Assembly (NCBI GenBank): GCA_002746425.1
Contig: NVXB01000026.1
Span: 10,934 to 16,063, forward strand
Direction: 5' to 3'
DNA length: 5,130 nucleotides
Source of the DNA: Hyphomicrobiales bacterium
GTDB lineage: Bacteria; Pseudomonadota; Alphaproteobacteria; Rhizobiales; GCA-2746425
Shown here: positions 4,424 to 5,130 of the stretch, piece after piece
Layout of the letters: the number at the start of each line of letters is the position of its first letter
Numbering within the stretch: the first letter of the stretch is position 1
The notes under the pieces: model-generated
Told to the model about the DNA's origin: nothing
The model's input: only the letters and a program-made list of their open reading frames with translations
The model's database searches: none
Position numbers and translations under genes: made by a program

Positions 4424-5063
4424 AGATAGGCTGGCCTGGCCCCTCTGCAGGGCGAACTTCAGCTGCCATCAATCCTTTTTCGCCTTTGCCGTAACGCACA
4501 AGAACCTTCTGGCCAGGGCGCAATTCCGTCAGACCGAACTGGCGCAATGTTTCCATGTGAATAAAAATGTCGGGCTTATCCTCGCCTTCACTAACAAAAC
4601 CAAAGCCTTTGGTGCGGTTAAACCATTTGACAATGACCAACACCAATTCGCTTTCAGCAACAACCTGATTATGGGTGCGCGCCGGTTCTGCAACAGCGCT
4701 GTGCATGGCCGTGGTCTCATCCATAGACAAGACACGAAAGGCCTGAAGCCCTTTGGACTGCTGTGTGACTTCACACACCACCCGGGCACCCTCAAGAGCA
4801 GTTAGAAAGCCATCGCGGCGCAATGTCGTGACATGCAGCAGGATATCCTTCGAGCCATCATCAGGAACGATGAAGCCGTATCCTTTGGAAACATCAAACC
4901 ATTTGATGGCACCAGCAACCACTTTGATGTCCAAAGGCAAATCCTGAGAATCATCCAGTAATCTATCGCGCGCCTCAGGCACTGCGATTGTATGATGGTC
5001 CGGGCCAGCGCTGCCGATACTGCCAGCCTCTGTTCCCTCACCGCTTGGTAGCTTTACACCCAT
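4416..5063 (-). CDS. Cold-shock protein with two cold-shock domains
   Basis: Cytoplasmic single-strand nucleic-acid-binding protein of the CspA superfamily, with two domains in one chain. The product is 215 residues, about three times a single-domain Csp. Residues 1-48 are a low-complexity acidic/glycine-rich head. The first domain is about 49-113: GAIKWFDVSKGYGFIVPDDG with RNP1 KGYGF (60-64) and an RNP2 region reading DILLH (73-77). A linker spans 114-141. The second domain is about 142-205: VIVKWFNRTKGFGFV with RNP1 KGFGF (152-156) and DIFIH (165-169). The first domain has Leu where RNP2 normally has an aromatic residue. Such double-domain Csps are common in rhizobia. The start ATG at 5063 has GAGGG (5075-5071) seven bases upstream; an in-frame GTG at 5111 is less likely. 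The promoter is not visible within the 67 bp left in the window. Cold induction cannot be judged from the sequence. Confidence 0.92.
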   Translation of the reverse strand: MGVKLPSGEGTEAGSIGSAGPDHHTIAVPEARDRLLDDSQDLPLDIKVVAGAIKWFDVSKGYGFIVPDDGSKDILLHVTTLRRDGFLTALEGARVVCEVTQQSKGLQAFRVLSMDETTAMHSAVAEPARTHNQVVAESELVLVIVKWFNRTKGFGFVSEGEDKPDIFIHMETLRQFGLTELRPGQKVLVRYGKGEKGLMAAEVRPAEGPGQPISH

Positions 5064-5070
5064 ATTTCTA

Positions 5071-5075
5071 CCCTC
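5071..5075 (-). promoter_or_regulatory. Ribosome-binding site of the cold-shock gene
   Basis: GAGGG on the minus strand, seven bases before the ATG at 5063. It favours this start over the upstream in-frame GTG at 5111. Confidence 0.65.
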
Positions 5076-5130
5076 AAACTCCACCACAAATATGCACCGT
5101 GCCAAACACACACCGCCACATAACTGCGTG

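Noticed and set aside
3793..4805. Long plus-strand frames opposite the DUF192 and cold-shock genes (184 and 165 codons).
   Set aside because: They are antisense to well-supported genes and show no family features or signal; the minus-strand products match known families over their whole length.
1..5130. CRISPR array, transposon, toxin-antitoxin pair, riboswitch or defence system.
   Set aside because: No regularly spaced repeats, transposase, terminal inverted repeats, paired small genes or recognisable aptamer structure were seen.

Overview
The window reads as an ordinary housekeeping stretch of an alphaproteobacterial chromosome, most likely Hyphomicrobiales (Rhizobiales). The evidence is a general L-amino-acid ABC transporter of the Aap/Bzt type, a 101-residue NDUFS4-like Complex I accessory subunit, and a two-domain cold-shock protein of the kind common in rhizobia. 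Base composition is moderate, with AT-rich spacers. Genus cannot be told from the sequence. Every gene I can support is on the minus strand, so transcription runs from high to low coordinates.

In transcription order, the right end (5063 to 4416) encodes a 215-residue protein with two cold-shock domains, closed by a strong intrinsic terminator at 4328-4357. Next is a secreted DUF192 protein (4208 to 3675), then tRNA-Pro(TGG), the NDUFS4-like Complex I subunit (3299 to 2994), and tRNA-Arg(TCT). Each tRNA carries an encoded CCA. The two tRNAs and two small genes are interleaved. I see a plausible promoter before tRNA-Pro and another before the Complex I gene, so this block is probably several short transcription units.

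A gene-poor stretch of about 700 bp (2162-2862) separates tRNA-Arg from the transporter operon. It probably holds the aapJ promoter and leader. It also contains an inverted repeat, a strong small palindrome, a paired direct/inverted repeat of unknown meaning, and many TGATG pentamers.

The left part is the start of an aap operon: aapJ (periplasmic binding protein, complete) followed by aapQ (inner-membrane permease, 314 codons seen, 3' end outside the window). The 197-bp gap between them holds a terminator-like hairpin right after aapJ and a second hairpin just before the aapQ ribosome-binding site. This arrangement fits making much more binding protein than permease. The rest of the transporter (aapM, aapP) is expected beyond coordinate 1.

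I found no convincing new system: no mobile element, CRISPR array, toxin-antitoxin pair or defence gene. The points worth a second look are the intercistronic RNA structures, the repeat architecture of the 700-bp spacer, and a U-U mismatch in the acceptor stem of tRNA-Pro.
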